Source: JADCGM01 sp943370355
GTDB taxonomy: Bacteria > Pseudomonadota > Alphaproteobacteria > Sphingomonadales > Sphingomonadaceae
Direction of reading: 5' to 3'
Length of the DNA stretch: 64,000 nucleotides
NCBI GenBank assembly: GCA_943370355.1
Contig: CALRQP020000001.1
Coordinates: 208,101 to 272,100, forward strand
In this document: piece after piece, positions 21,919 to 30,945 of the stretch
Layout of the letters: every line of letters begins with the position of its first letter
Position numbering within the stretch: position 1 is the first letter of the stretch
Notes under the pieces: generated by a model
What the model was told of the DNA's origin: nothing
Databases searched by the model: none
Seen by the model: only the letters and a program-made list of their open reading frames with translations
Made by a program: the position numbers and the translations under genes

Positions 21919-22917
21919 ATGGACGACAGTATCTCGATTACCGTCAACGGTGAGCACCGGCGCATTCTCGCCCCGGCGACCGTCGCCGACCTGCTCGCCG
22001 AGCTCGGCATGTTCCCTGAGAAGGTCGCGGTCGAACGCAATCTCGCGATCGTGCCCAAGTCGACCTATGCGACGCAGGTGCTCGAAAGCGGCGATGCGCT
22101 GGAGGTCGTGCATTTCGTCGGCGGCGGCGAAAGCATCGCGCCGGTCGCCGAGGACAGCTGGACCGTCGCCGGCCGCACCTTCAAGTCGCGGCTCATCGTC
22201 GGCACCGGCAAGTATAAGGATTTCGCGCAGAACGCCGCCGCGGTCGAAGCCTCGGGCGCGGAGATCGTCACCGTCGCGGTGCGCCGCGTCAACATCGCCG
22301 ACCGCAACGCGCCGATGCTGAGCGACTTCATTGACCCCAAGCGCATCACCTATCTGCCCAACACCGCCGGCTGCTTCACCGCCGAGGATGCGATGCGCAC
22401 GTTGCGGCTGGCCCGCGAGGCCGGCGGCTGGACCTTGGTGAAGCTTGAAGTGCTCGCCGAGGCGAAGACGCTCTACCCCGATATGATCGAGACGATCCGC
22501 GCGACCGAGGCGCTCGCCAAGGACGGCTTCGACGTGATGGTCTATTGCACCGACGATCCGATCATGGCGAAGCGCTGCGAGGATGCGGGCGCAGTTGCCG
22601 TGATGCCGCTCGGTGCGCCGATCGGCTCGGGTCTCGGCATCCAGAACCGCGTGACGATCCGGCTGATCAAGGAGGGGGCTAAGGTGCCCGTACTCGTCGA
22701 CGCCGGGGTCGGCACGGCGTCCGATGCGGCGGTCGCGATGGAGCTCGGCTGCGACGGCGTGCTCATGAACACCGCGATCGCCGAGGCCAAGGACCCGATC
22801 CTGATGGCGCGCGCGATGAAGGCGGCGGTCGAGGCCGGACGGCTTGCCTACCGGGCCGGTCGCATGGGCGTGCGCCGCTATGCCGATCCGTCGAGTCCGC
22901 TCGGCGGCCTGATCTGA
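21919..22917 (+). CDS. thiG: fused sulfur carrier ThiS / thiazole synthase ThiG
   Basis: A 332-residue fusion. Residues 1-70 are ThiS (ubiquitin-like: SITVNGEHRRI, ALEVVHFVGGG). Residues 75-332 are ThiG, a TIM-barrel enzyme building the thiazole phosphate of thiamine, with the Schiff-base lysine Lys175 in LVKLEVL and the phosphate-binding GVGTASDAAVAMELGCDGVLMNTAI segment. Free ThiS must end in Gly-Gly to be adenylated and thiocarboxylated; here the Gly triplet 68-70 is internal. The protein would have to be cut after it, or use another sulfur route. No strong ribosome site precedes ATG 21919. ThiF, ThiO and ThiE are not in the window. Confidence 0.93.
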   Translation: MDDSISITVNGEHRRILAPATVADLLAELGMFPEKVAVERNLAIVPKSTYATQVLESGDALEVVHFVGGGESIAPVAEDSWTVAGRTFKSRLIVGTGKYKDFAQNAAAVEASGAEIVTVAVRRVNIADRNAPMLSDFIDPKRITYLPNTAGCFTAEDAMRTLRLAREAGGWTLVKLEVLAEAKTLYPDMIETIRATEALAKDGFDVMVYCTDDPIMAKRCEDAGAVAVMPLGAPIGSGLGIQNRVTIRLIKEGAKVPVLVDAGVGTASDAAVAMELGCDGVLMNTAIAEAKDPILMARAMKAAVEAGRLAYRAGRMGVRRYADPSSPLGGLI

Positions 22918-22946
22918 AGTTCAAAGCCAGCGAGGGGAGTGAGCCT

Positions 22947-23321
22947 ATGTACAGCCATATGATGGTCGGATCGAACGACATCGACCGGTCGAAGAAATTC
23001 TATGATGCGACCTTCACCGCGATGGGCGGCAAGCCCGGCATCAAGGACGAGAAGGGTCGCCTCATCTACATGCACAATGGCGGGCTGTTCATTGTGACGC
23101 CGCCAATCAACGGCGAGCCGGCAACGCATGCCAATGGCGGCACGATTGGCTTCGCGATGGAGCCGGCACAGGCCGACGCCTGGCATGCAGCGGGCGTCGC
23201 CAATGGCGGCAAGACCTGCGAGGATCCGCCGGGCGTGCGCGAGGGCGGCTTCGGCAAGCTCTACCTCGCCTATCTGCGCGACCCCGATAACAACAAGCTG
23301 TGCGCGCTGCACCGGATGTGA
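22947..23321 (+). CDS. VOC family (glyoxalase-fold) protein
   Basis: A 124-residue protein of the vicinal oxygen chelate superfamily. It starts MYSHMMVGSNDIDRSKKFYDATFTAMG and ends YLAYLRDPDNNKLCALHR, both typical of the paired beta-alpha-beta-beta-beta modules. The metal ligand expected in the first strand is probably His4 and a later glutamate is not obvious, so activity is uncertain; many such proteins bind small molecules or metals. GGGGAG precedes the ATG. The stop overlaps a possible GTG start of trhO. Confidence 0.87.
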   Translation: MYSHMMVGSNDIDRSKKFYDATFTAMGGKPGIKDEKGRLIYMHNGGLFIVTPPINGEPATHANGGTIGFAMEPAQADAWHAAGVANGGKTCEDPPGVREGGFGKLYLAYLRDPDNNKLCALHRM

Positions 23322-23359
23322 GCACGGGGCGCGGCGATACCGCGGGTGGAGCACTGCCC

Positions 23360-24295
23360 GTGCGCGTCGCCGCGCTCTACCGCTTTACGCGGTTTGACGA
23401 CTGCGCCGCGCTGCGGGGGCCGTTGTTAGACGCCTGCACCGCCAACGGGATCAAGGGCACGCTGTTGCTCGCTGCCGAAGGCATAAACGGAACCATCGCG
23501 GGCTCGCAATCTGGCATCGCGGCAGTTCTCGACCATATCCGCGCCCTGACGGGCTGCGCCGATCTCGACGTGAAATTCTCTTCGGCCGCAGCAATGCCGT
23601 TCCACCGAATGAAGGTGAGGCTCAAGCGCGAGATCGTGACGATGGGGCAGCCCGACGTCGATCCGCTCGGTGCGGGCCATTATGTCGACCCACAGGATTG
23701 GAACGACCTGATTGCCGAGCCGGGCACGATCTTGATCGATACGCGCAATGACTATGAAGTCGCCGTCGGCAGTTTCGAGGGAGCCATCGACCCGAAGACG
23801 CGCAGCTTCAGCGAATTCCCCGGCTGGTTTCGCACGCACCGCGACGAGCTTGTCGGGCAGGGTAGAACACCCAAGGTCGCGATGTTCTGCACCGGCGGGA
23901 TTCGCTGCGAGAAGGCAACGGCGTTCCTGAAGGCGGAAGGCGTCGATGAGGTCTATCACCTGAAAGGCGGCATCCTGAAGTATCTGGAAACAGTCCCGCA
24001 CGAGCAAAGTCGCTGGACCGGCGAATGCTTCGTATTCGACGAGCGCGTCGCGGTCGGCCACGGCCTCGCGCCGGGCACGCACGAACTTTGCCGCGCCTGC
24101 CGGATGCCGGTGAGCCCACACGACCGCGCCTCCCCGCACTATGTCGAGGGTGTCAGCTGCCCGGCCTGCCACGCCAGCCGCTCCGACGAACAGCGCGCCG
24201 GTTACGCCGAGCGCGAGCGCCAGACCCGGATCGCTGCCCGGCGCGGCATCGCGCATGTCGGCGCCGTCCTTACCCCTCCTGCGAAGGTCGCTTAG
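23360..24295 (+). CDS. trhO: tRNA uridine(34) hydroxylase TrhO
   Basis: A 311-residue rhodanese-domain enzyme that hydroxylates uridine 34 of tRNA, the first step toward 5-methoxyuridine or cmo5U-type wobble bases in the oxygen-dependent route. The N-terminal part (AALYRFTRFDD, GIKGTLLLAAEGINGTIAG, FHRMKVRLKREIVTMG) is the TrhO-specific domain. The rhodanese domain contains the catalytic Cys in FCTGGIRCEK, and a Cys-rich C-terminal segment (LCRACRMP ... CPACHAS) may bind zinc. I start at GTG 23360 because GGTGGAG precedes it; GTG 23318, overlapping the VOC stop, would add 14 residues. Confidence 0.93.
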   Translation: MRVAALYRFTRFDDCAALRGPLLDACTANGIKGTLLLAAEGINGTIAGSQSGIAAVLDHIRALTGCADLDVKFSSAAAMPFHRMKVRLKREIVTMGQPDVDPLGAGHYVDPQDWNDLIAEPGTILIDTRNDYEVAVGSFEGAIDPKTRSFSEFPGWFRTHRDELVGQGRTPKVAMFCTGGIRCEKATAFLKAEGVDEVYHLKGGILKYLETVPHEQSRWTGECFVFDERVAVGHGLAPGTHELCRACRMPVSPHDRASPHYVEGVSCPACHASRSDEQRAGYAERERQTRIAARRGIAHVGAVLTPPAKVA

Positions 24296-24298
24296 CTC

Positions 24299-25129
24299 AT
24301 GCCATTCGAGACGATTTCGACCTCGCGCTGCTTCGGCGGCACGCAGGGTATCTACCGGCATAGCTCAGCCGAAACCGGAACGCCGATGCGCTTTGCCGTG
24401 TTCACGCCGCCTGGCGAAGGACCTTTCCCGCTCCTGTGGTGCCTCGCGGGGCTGACCTGCACCGAGGAGAATTTCACGGTGAAGGCCGGCGCGCAGCGCG
24501 TCGCCGCTGAACTCGGGCTTATGCTCGTCGCGCCCGATACCTCGCCGCGTGGCGAGGGCGTCGCCAATGACGAAGCCTATGACCTCGGGCAGGGGGCTGG
24601 TTTCTATGTCGATGCGACCGAACAACCCTGGTCGCCGCATTTCCGGATGCGCAGCTATGTGACCAAGGAATTGCCGCAGCTGATCTCGGCGCATTTTCCC
24701 GCCGACATGACCCGGCAGGGCATCACGGGACATTCGATGGGGGGCCATGGCGCATTGACGCTCGGGCTCGCGGCCCCCGACCGCTATCGCTCAGTCTCGG
24801 CCTTCGCGCCGATCGTCGCGCCCTCGCAGGTGCCGTGGGGCGTGAAGGCGCTCACCGCCTATCTCGGCCCGGACCGCGCCAAATGGCGGGCGCATGATGC
24901 GGTGGCGCTTATCGAGGATGGCGCACGCCTGCCTGACTTGCTGGTCGATCAGGGCGAGGCCGACCCGTTCCTCGCCGAACAGCTTCGCCCGGAATTGCTC
25001 GCCAAGGCCTGCGCGGAAGCCGGCATCCCGCTGACGTTGCGGCTGCAGCCGGGCTATGACCACAGCTACTATTTTATCGCCAGCTTCATCGAGGACCACC
25101 TCCGCTGGCATGCGGAGCGCCTGGCATGA
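24299..25129 (+). CDS. frmB: S-formylglutathione hydrolase
   Basis: A 276-residue esterase of the alpha/beta hydrolase fold that releases formate and glutathione in the formaldehyde detoxification route. The catalytic triad is Ser146 (GHSMGGHG), Asp222 and His255 (GYDHSYYF). The family motif TCTEENF and DTSPRG are present, and the length is normal. The glutathione-dependent formaldehyde dehydrogenase that normally acts first is not in the window. The stop overlaps the purT start (ATGA), so hydrolysis to formate and formate use are translationally coupled. Confidence 0.95.
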   Translation: MPFETISTSRCFGGTQGIYRHSSAETGTPMRFAVFTPPGEGPFPLLWCLAGLTCTEENFTVKAGAQRVAAELGLMLVAPDTSPRGEGVANDEAYDLGQGAGFYVDATEQPWSPHFRMRSYVTKELPQLISAHFPADMTRQGITGHSMGGHGALTLGLAAPDRYRSVSAFAPIVAPSQVPWGVKALTAYLGPDRAKWRAHDAVALIEDGARLPDLLVDQGEADPFLAEQLRPELLAKACAEAGIPLTLRLQPGYDHSYYFIASFIEDHLRWHAERLA

Positions 25130-26298
25130 GCTTTACCTCCCGCATCCTGCTGCTCGGTTCGGGCGAACTCGGCCGTGAGTTCGTCATTTCGGCGAAGCGG
25201 CTCGGGGCCCATGTGATCGCCTGCGACAGCTATGCCGGGGCACCCGCGATGCAGCTTGCCGACGGCTATGAAGTCTTCTCGATGCTCGACGGCGATGCGT
25301 TGCGGGCGGCCATCACGAAGCATGATCCCGATTTCATTGTGCCGGAGGTCGAGGCGATCCGCACCGAAATCCTCGCCGAGGTCGAAGCGGCGGGGCGCAA
25401 CGTCGTCCCCTCAGCTCGCGCGACGCAGATGACAATGAACCGCGACGGCATCCGCGAACTGGCCGCCGGATCGCTCGGTCTTCGCACCTCGCGCTATCGC
25501 TATGCCGAGAGCCTCGAGGAGGTGCGTGCTGCCGCCGGGCGCACCGGCCTGCCCTGTCTGATCAAGCCGGTCATGTCGTCCTCCGGCAAAGGGCAGAGCA
25601 CGGTTCGCGAAGCCGGCGATCTGGCGAAAGCGTGGGACTATGCCGTCGCCAACATGCGCGGCGATCGCGCCAAGGTCATCGTCGAGGAATTCATCGCCTT
25701 CGACTATGAAATCACGCTGCTGACCATTCGCACGCGCACCGGCGTGATCTTCTGCCCGCCGATCGGGCACCGGCAGGAGCGCGGCGACTATCAGGAAAGC
25801 TGGCAGCCCGCGCCGATGTCGGCAAAGGCGCTGGCCGACGCGCAGGCCATGGCGAAAGCCGTGGTCGACGACCTTGGCGGCTACGGCCTGTTCGGAGTCG
25901 AATTTTTCGTGGCGGGCGAGGATGTGATCTTCTCCGAGCTGTCGCCACGGCCGCACGACACCGGCATGGTCACGCTGATTTCGCAGGACCTGACTGAATT
26001 CGACCTGCATGCCCGCGCAATACTGAACCTGCCGATTCCCGGCGTTACACTGCACGGCCCGTCGGCATCGGCGGTCATCCTCGCCGACCGCGACTGCGCC
26101 GACTTCCGTTTTGAGGGATTGGCCGAGGCGCTAACGCCGCCGTCGCTGGATGTATCGGTCGATGTGCGAATCTTCGCCAAGCCGGTGACCCGCCCCAACC
26201 GCCGCATGGGGGTGGCACTTGCCAAGGCAGAAACAGTAGACGCTGCACGTGCTGCCGCAGTCGCAGCCGCGGCGAAGATCCGTATCACATACTTATAG
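25126..26298 (+). CDS. purT: formate-dependent phosphoribosylglycinamide formyltransferase PurT
   Basis: A 390-residue ATP-grasp enzyme that makes formyl-GAR from GAR, ATP and formate, an alternative to folate-dependent PurN in purine synthesis. The N-terminal domain opens with ILLLGSGELGREFVISAKRLG. The ATP-grasp part includes IKPVMSSSGKGQS, VIVEEFIAFDYEITLLT and the metal-binding end ELSPRPHDTGMVT. It overlaps the S-formylglutathione hydrolase gene by four bases and so uses the product of that enzyme, formate. It runs toward the convergent RND operon and ends 23 bases before it. Confidence 0.96.
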   Translation: MSFTSRILLLGSGELGREFVISAKRLGAHVIACDSYAGAPAMQLADGYEVFSMLDGDALRAAITKHDPDFIVPEVEAIRTEILAEVEAAGRNVVPSARATQMTMNRDGIRELAAGSLGLRTSRYRYAESLEEVRAAAGRTGLPCLIKPVMSSSGKGQSTVREAGDLAKAWDYAVANMRGDRAKVIVEEFIAFDYEITLLTIRTRTGVIFCPPIGHRQERGDYQESWQPAPMSAKALADAQAMAKAVVDDLGGYGLFGVEFFVAGEDVIFSELSPRPHDTGMVTLISQDLTEFDLHARAILNLPIPGVTLHGPSASAVILADRDCADFRFEGLAEALTPPSLDVSVDVRIFAKPVTRPNRRMGVALAKAETVDAARAAAVAAAAKIRITYL

Positions 26299-26321
26299 CG
26301 CGTGCCGGGCGTGGCAGCCCG

Positions 26322-27761
26322 TTAATTGGTCGGCGTCGCTGCCGCCGTTTCCCAACCACCGCCCAGCGCCTTGAATAGTGCGATCTGGTCGGTGACGACT
26401 TGCGCGTCGGACGCCGCCAATTGCGCCTCCGCCTGTGCGCGCGTGCGCTCAGCGTCGAGCACGTCAAGCTGGCTTTGCGAACCGGCATTGTAACGGAGCG
26501 TGACGATCCGCGATGCCTCCCGCGCGTCAGCAAGCGCGCGGCGCAGGCTCGCGCGGCGATCGAGCTCACGGGCATAGGCGTCGAGTGCCGTCTCAGTATC
26601 GCGAAGGGCTTCAAGCACCGCACCGTCGAAGGTCGCAAGCTGCGCTTGTGTCGACGCCTTGGCTTGGCGAATGCGGGCGCGGGCCACGGCAATATTGGGG
26701 AAGCTCCAGCTGATCAGCGGGCCGATGCTGAAGGTGAAGCTATCGCTCTTGCCGAGGTCGCCGAAGCGCAGCGCTGAGGTGCCAGCCGACCCGCCCAGCG
26801 AAATGCTCGGATAGAGCGATGCGGTGGCGACCCCGATGCGCGCCGTAGCGGCGGCAAGCGCCCGCTCTGCCGCACGCACGTCAGGCCGGCGCGCCAGCAG
26901 CGCAGCACCATCGCCGACCGGAATGGGCGTCGTCACTTCGGGGGCGGCCATACAGGCAGCAGCGACCGGGAGCGGCGTGGCAGGTGGCTGGCCGGTCAGC
27001 ACGGCGAGGCGGTAAAGCGCCGCCGTCCGCGCCGCTTCGAATGCCGGCACGTTGGCGCGCGACTGTTCGACGAGCGTCCGCCCGCGCGCTACGTCGAGCG
27101 GTGATCCTGAGCCGATCTGATATCGGGTTTCGGTCAGTGCAAAGGTGCGCTGCTGGATCGCGACGGTTTCGCGCGCGACGGCCAGCTGGCGTGCGGCAGC
27201 ACAAGCGTCGGCATAAGCGCGGGCTGTCTCGGCAGCGACGGTGACTCGCACATCGTCGAGCAAAGCTGCCTGCTGGTCGCGGTCGGCGCGCGCCGCCTCG
27301 ATCGAGCGGCTGACCCTGCCAAACAGGTCGACTTCATAATTGAGATCGATGCCCGCCGAATAAAAGTTCAGCGTCCGGGCGCCACGGACACTCGCGCCGC
27401 CACCGCTTCCCGAACTGCTAGCGCCATTGACACGGCGGCGGGTGGCCGAAGCGTTGACATCGGTCGACGGCAGCCGGCCCGCGCGCTCTTCCGACAGCAG
27501 CGCACGCGCGCGCTCGAGATTGGCGGCAGCGACGCGCAGGTCGGTATTGGCAGCAAAGGCTTGAGCGATCAGCGCATCGAGCGCCGGATCGTTGAACAGC
27601 CGCCACCACGCGCCCTCGGGCTTGCTAGGATCAAAGACCGGCGCCGCCGCCGAGGTGAAGGCTGCGGCGGCCGCTGGTGCCGGCTGCGGCTTCACATAAT
27701 TCGGCCCCACGGCGCAGGAGGCGAGCGCCAGCGCGCTGGTCATGGCGAGCGCGCGCTTCAT
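26322..27761 (-). CDS. outer membrane efflux lipoprotein (NodT/OprM family)
   Basis: The outer membrane channel of the three-part RND pump encoded with it (479 residues). Its signal peptide ends in a lipobox with Cys16 (LASCAVGPNY), so it is lipid-anchored. Two OEP repeats each give coiled-coil hairpins and beta strands (for example LRVAAANLERARALL, ARALADAREASRIVTLRYNAGSQSQLDVLDAER). The start ATG 27761 overlaps the pump gene's stop (ATGA), the normal coupled arrangement. A large in-frame upstream extension is rejected, as it runs inside the pump gene. Confidence 0.95.
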   Translation of the reverse strand: MKRALAMTSALALASCAVGPNYVKPQPAPAAAAAFTSAAAPVFDPSKPEGAWWRLFNDPALDALIAQAFAANTDLRVAAANLERARALLSEERAGRLPSTDVNASATRRRVNGASSSGSGGGASVRGARTLNFYSAGIDLNYEVDLFGRVSRSIEAARADRDQQAALLDDVRVTVAAETARAYADACAAARQLAVARETVAIQQRTFALTETRYQIGSGSPLDVARGRTLVEQSRANVPAFEAARTAALYRLAVLTGQPPATPLPVAAACMAAPEVTTPIPVGDGAALLARRPDVRAAERALAAATARIGVATASLYPSISLGGSAGTSALRFGDLGKSDSFTFSIGPLISWSFPNIAVARARIRQAKASTQAQLATFDGAVLEALRDTETALDAYARELDRRASLRRALADAREASRIVTLRYNAGSQSQLDVLDAERTRAQAEAQLAASDAQVVTDQIALFKALGGGWETAAATPTN

Positions 27762-30700
27762 GCTGCGTCCTCCGCCGGCTTGCGGGCCAGCCTGGCCTTG
27801 AGCCATTCCGCACCATCCGCGAGCGACCGCGTCGCGACATAGAAGACCGGCGTGAACAGCAGGCCGAAGATCGTCACCCCGATCATGCCGAAAAACACTG
27901 CCGTGCCGAGCGCCTGCCGCATTTCCGCGCCAGGTCCGCTGGCGATGACCAGTGGCACGACGCCAAGGATGAACGCGAAGCTCGTCATCAGGATCGGCCG
28001 CAGGCGGGTGCGCGCGGCATGCACCGCGGCATCCCACCGCGTTTCGCCAGCGTCCTCATTCTGCGCCGCAAATTCCACGATGAGGATGGCGTTCTTGGCC
28101 GCAAGTCCGACGAGCACGACCAGGCCGATCTGCGTCAGGATATTATTGTCCATGCCGCGCAAATTGACGCCCAGGATCGCCGCCAGCAGGCACATCGGCA
28201 CGATAAGGATGACCGCGAGCGGCAGCGTCAGGCTCTCATATTGCGCCGCGAGCAGCAGGAACACGAAAACCACCGCCATGCCGAACACCAGCGTTGCGGT
28301 ATTTCCAGCCAGCTTCTGCTGATAGGCGAGCTCGGTCCACTCGAACCCGAACCCATCAGGCAGCCGTTCGTTGGCGAGCTTTTCCATCGCGGCGAGCGCC
28401 TGGCCTGACGAATAGCCGGGCTTGGTATCGCCCTGCAATTCGGCGGCCGGGAACAGGTTATGCCGGACCACGCGATAGGGGCCGCTCTCGTCGCGGACCG
28501 TTGCGACCGATCCAATCGGCACCATGCCGCCGGACGATGACCGTACCTTGAGGTTCGCAATGTCCGACGGATCGTTGCGGAACGGCTCATCCGCCTGCGC
28601 GGTCACGCGGTAGGTGCGCCCGACGAGGTTGAAGTCGTTGATGTAGGACGAGCCCAGATAGGTCTGCAGCGTGCCGAACAGGTCGGGCAGCGGCACACCG
28701 AGCATCTGCGCCTTGGTACGGTCGACATCGACGAACAGGCGCGGCGTGCCCGTGTTGTACAGGCTGAACACGCTGGACAGCGCGGGATCCTGATTGGCCG
28801 CGATCATCATGTCCATGGTCGCTGCTTCAAGCGCCTTATAGCCGCGACCGCCCTGATCCTGGATCATCATCTTATAGCCGCCGCCGGTGCCGATGCCGCG
28901 GACAGGCGGTGGCGGAATGACGAGGATATTGGCGTCGGGAAAGCCGCCGAGCTGCTTCTGCAACGCTCCGATGATTTCCGGCGTCGAGGTGCCGAGCTTG
29001 CGCTTGTCCTCGGCGGACTTCAGCCGGATGAACATCGTGCCGGCGTTCGGCGCATTGGAAAAGCTCGCGCCGTCGAGCCCGACAATCTGGACGACGCCGT
29101 CGACGCCTTTGGTGCCGAGCACGATCTTCCGTGCCTCAATCGTCGCAGCGTTGGTGCGGTTCAGCGACGAGCCCGGCGGGAGCTGCACCACACCGATCAG
29201 ATAGCCCTGATCCTGCGCCGGAATGAATCCGGTCGGGGTCGCATAGAAGCGCCATCCGACGAGCAGCAGCAATCCCGCGTAGATGATGAGCATGAGCGGC
29301 ACGCGGCGCACCAGCTTGCCTGTCGTGTCGCCATAGCGATGGCTGAGCCGGTCGAAACCTTCGTTGAATCGGGTACCCGCACGGGCCAGAGCACCACGCC
29401 AGCCGGGCGGCGGCGCGTCATGCCCCTTGTGCCGAAGCAGCAGCGCGGCAAGCGCCGGCGACAACGTCAGCGACACCAGCATCGACAGCAGCGTCGCCGA
29501 CGCGATCGTCAACGCGAACTGTTTGTAGAATTGGCCGGAAATGCCCGAGATCAGCGCGGTGGGAACGAACACCGCCGTCAGCACCAGCGCGATGGCGATC
29601 AGCGCGCCGCCAACCTCGTCCATCGTCTTGAACGCGGCGTCGTGCGGGGTCATGCCGGCTTCAATGTTACGCTCCGCATTTTCGACGACGACGATCGCAT
29701 CGTCGACGACAATGCCGATCGCGAGGACCAGCCCGAACAGCGAAAGATTGTTCAGCGAATAGCCGAATGCCGCCATGACCGCGAAGGTACCGATCAGCGA
29801 AACCGGGATGGCAATGATCGGGATCACCGCCGCGCGCCACGACTGCAGGAACACCAGCACGACGAGCACGACGAGCAGCACCGCCTCGATCAATGTGCTC
29901 TGCACATGCGCGATCGATTCCGCGACATAGACCGTCGGATTGTATGGGATGACATAGTCAACGCCGGCCGGGAATTTGGTCTTAAGTTCGTCCAGCGTCT
30001 TGATGACTGCTGCCGCGGTCGCGAGCGCGTTCGACCCCGGTCGCTGGCTGATGCCGAGACCGATTCCGGCATCCCCGTCGACATAGGCGTTGGTATTGTA
30101 ATCCTGCGCGCCGACCTCGATGCGAGCGACATCGGAGACGCGCGTGACCCGGCCCGACGAGTCGCTCTTGATGACGATGTCGCCGAACTCGGAGGGCTGG
30201 CTGAGCCGCCCGGTGGTCTGCACATTGAGTTCGAAGCCGGATGAGCCCGGTCCGGACGGCGGTCCGCCAATCGTACCGGCCGCGACCTGCACATTCTGGC
30301 CGCGCAGGGCAGTGACGATTTCGCCGGCCGTGAGATTGCGTGACGCGGCCTTCTCCGGGTCGATCCAGATCCGCATCGAATAATCGCGCGCACCGAAAAG
30401 ATTGACGCCGCCAACGCCGTCGAGCCGCGAGATACGGTCAACGACTTGCAGCCGCGCATAATTGCCGAGGTAGGAAATATCGCGCGACTTGTCCGGTGAG
30501 GTCAGGAACACAGCCATCAAAATGTCGGGCGTGTTCTTGCGCGTGGTGACGCCGATGCGGCGCACATCCTCCGGCAGCCGCGGCTCCGCCGACGCGACGC
30601 GGTTCTGTACGAGCACCTGCGCATTGTCGAGATCGGTGCCGAGTTTGAACACGACGTTCACCGTCACACGCCCGTCGCCCGTCGAGGACGAGGTCATGTA

Positions 30701-30934
30701 CAGCATGTTCTCGACGCCGTTGATTTCCTGCTCGAGCGGCTGGGCGACCGTTTCAGCCAGCACTTCGGCGGACGCACCGGCATAGCTCGCCGTGACGGCA
30801 ATCGTTGGCGGTGCGATCTCGGGATATTGCGCGACGGGCAGAGTTGGATAGGCGACGAGCCCGATCAGGACGATGAAGATCGAGATCACCCCGGCGAAGA
30901 TCGGCCGGTCGATGAAGAAATGGCTGAAGCGCAT
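27758..30934 (-). CDS. RND efflux pump permease (AcrB/MexB HAE1 family)
   Basis: A 1058-residue inner-membrane pump with 12 membrane helices and two large periplasmic loops that exports drugs, dyes or solvents using the proton gradient. Family marks: MRFSHFFIDRPIFAGVISIFI at the start, GIVVDDAIVVVENAER in helix 4 with the proton-relay Asp pair, and the repeat of membrane halves (ETRWDAAVHAARTRLRPILMTS in the second). It is transcribed after the adaptor gene (11-base gap) and before the channel gene (four-base overlap). Substrates cannot be told from sequence. Confidence 0.96.
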   Translation of the reverse strand: MRFSHFFIDRPIFAGVISIFIVLIGLVAYPTLPVAQYPEIAPPTIAVTASYAGASAEVLAETVAQPLEQEINGVENMLYMTSSSTGDGRVTVNVVFKLGTDLDNAQVLVQNRVASAEPRLPEDVRRIGVTTRKNTPDILMAVFLTSPDKSRDISYLGNYARLQVVDRISRLDGVGGVNLFGARDYSMRIWIDPEKAASRNLTAGEIVTALRGQNVQVAAGTIGGPPSGPGSSGFELNVQTTGRLSQPSEFGDIVIKSDSSGRVTRVSDVARIEVGAQDYNTNAYVDGDAGIGLGISQRPGSNALATAAAVIKTLDELKTKFPAGVDYVIPYNPTVYVAESIAHVQSTLIEAVLLVVLVVLVFLQSWRAAVIPIIAIPVSLIGTFAVMAAFGYSLNNLSLFGLVLAIGIVVDDAIVVVENAERNIEAGMTPHDAAFKTMDEVGGALIAIALVLTAVFVPTALISGISGQFYKQFALTIASATLLSMLVSLTLSPALAALLLRHKGHDAPPPGWRGALARAGTRFNEGFDRLSHRYGDTTGKLVRRVPLMLIIYAGLLLLVGWRFYATPTGFIPAQDQGYLIGVVQLPPGSSLNRTNAATIEARKIVLGTKGVDGVVQIVGLDGASFSNAPNAGTMFIRLKSAEDKRKLGTSTPEIIGALQKQLGGFPDANILVIPPPPVRGIGTGGGYKMMIQDQGGRGYKALEAATMDMMIAANQDPALSSVFSLYNTGTPRLFVDVDRTKAQMLGVPLPDLFGTLQTYLGSSYINDFNLVGRTYRVTAQADEPFRNDPSDIANLKVRSSSGGMVPIGSVATVRDESGPYRVVRHNLFPAAELQGDTKPGYSSGQALAAMEKLANERLPDGFGFEWTELAYQQKLAGNTATLVFGMAVVFVFLLLAAQYESLTLPLAVILIVPMCLLAAILGVNLRGMDNNILTQIGLVVLVGLAAKNAILIVEFAAQNEDAGETRWDAAVHAARTRLRPILMTSFAFILGVVPLVIASGPGAEMRQALGTAVFFGMIGVTIFGLLFTPVFYVATRSLADGAEWLKARLARKPAEDAA

Positions 30935-30945
30935 CGCTCTGCCGC

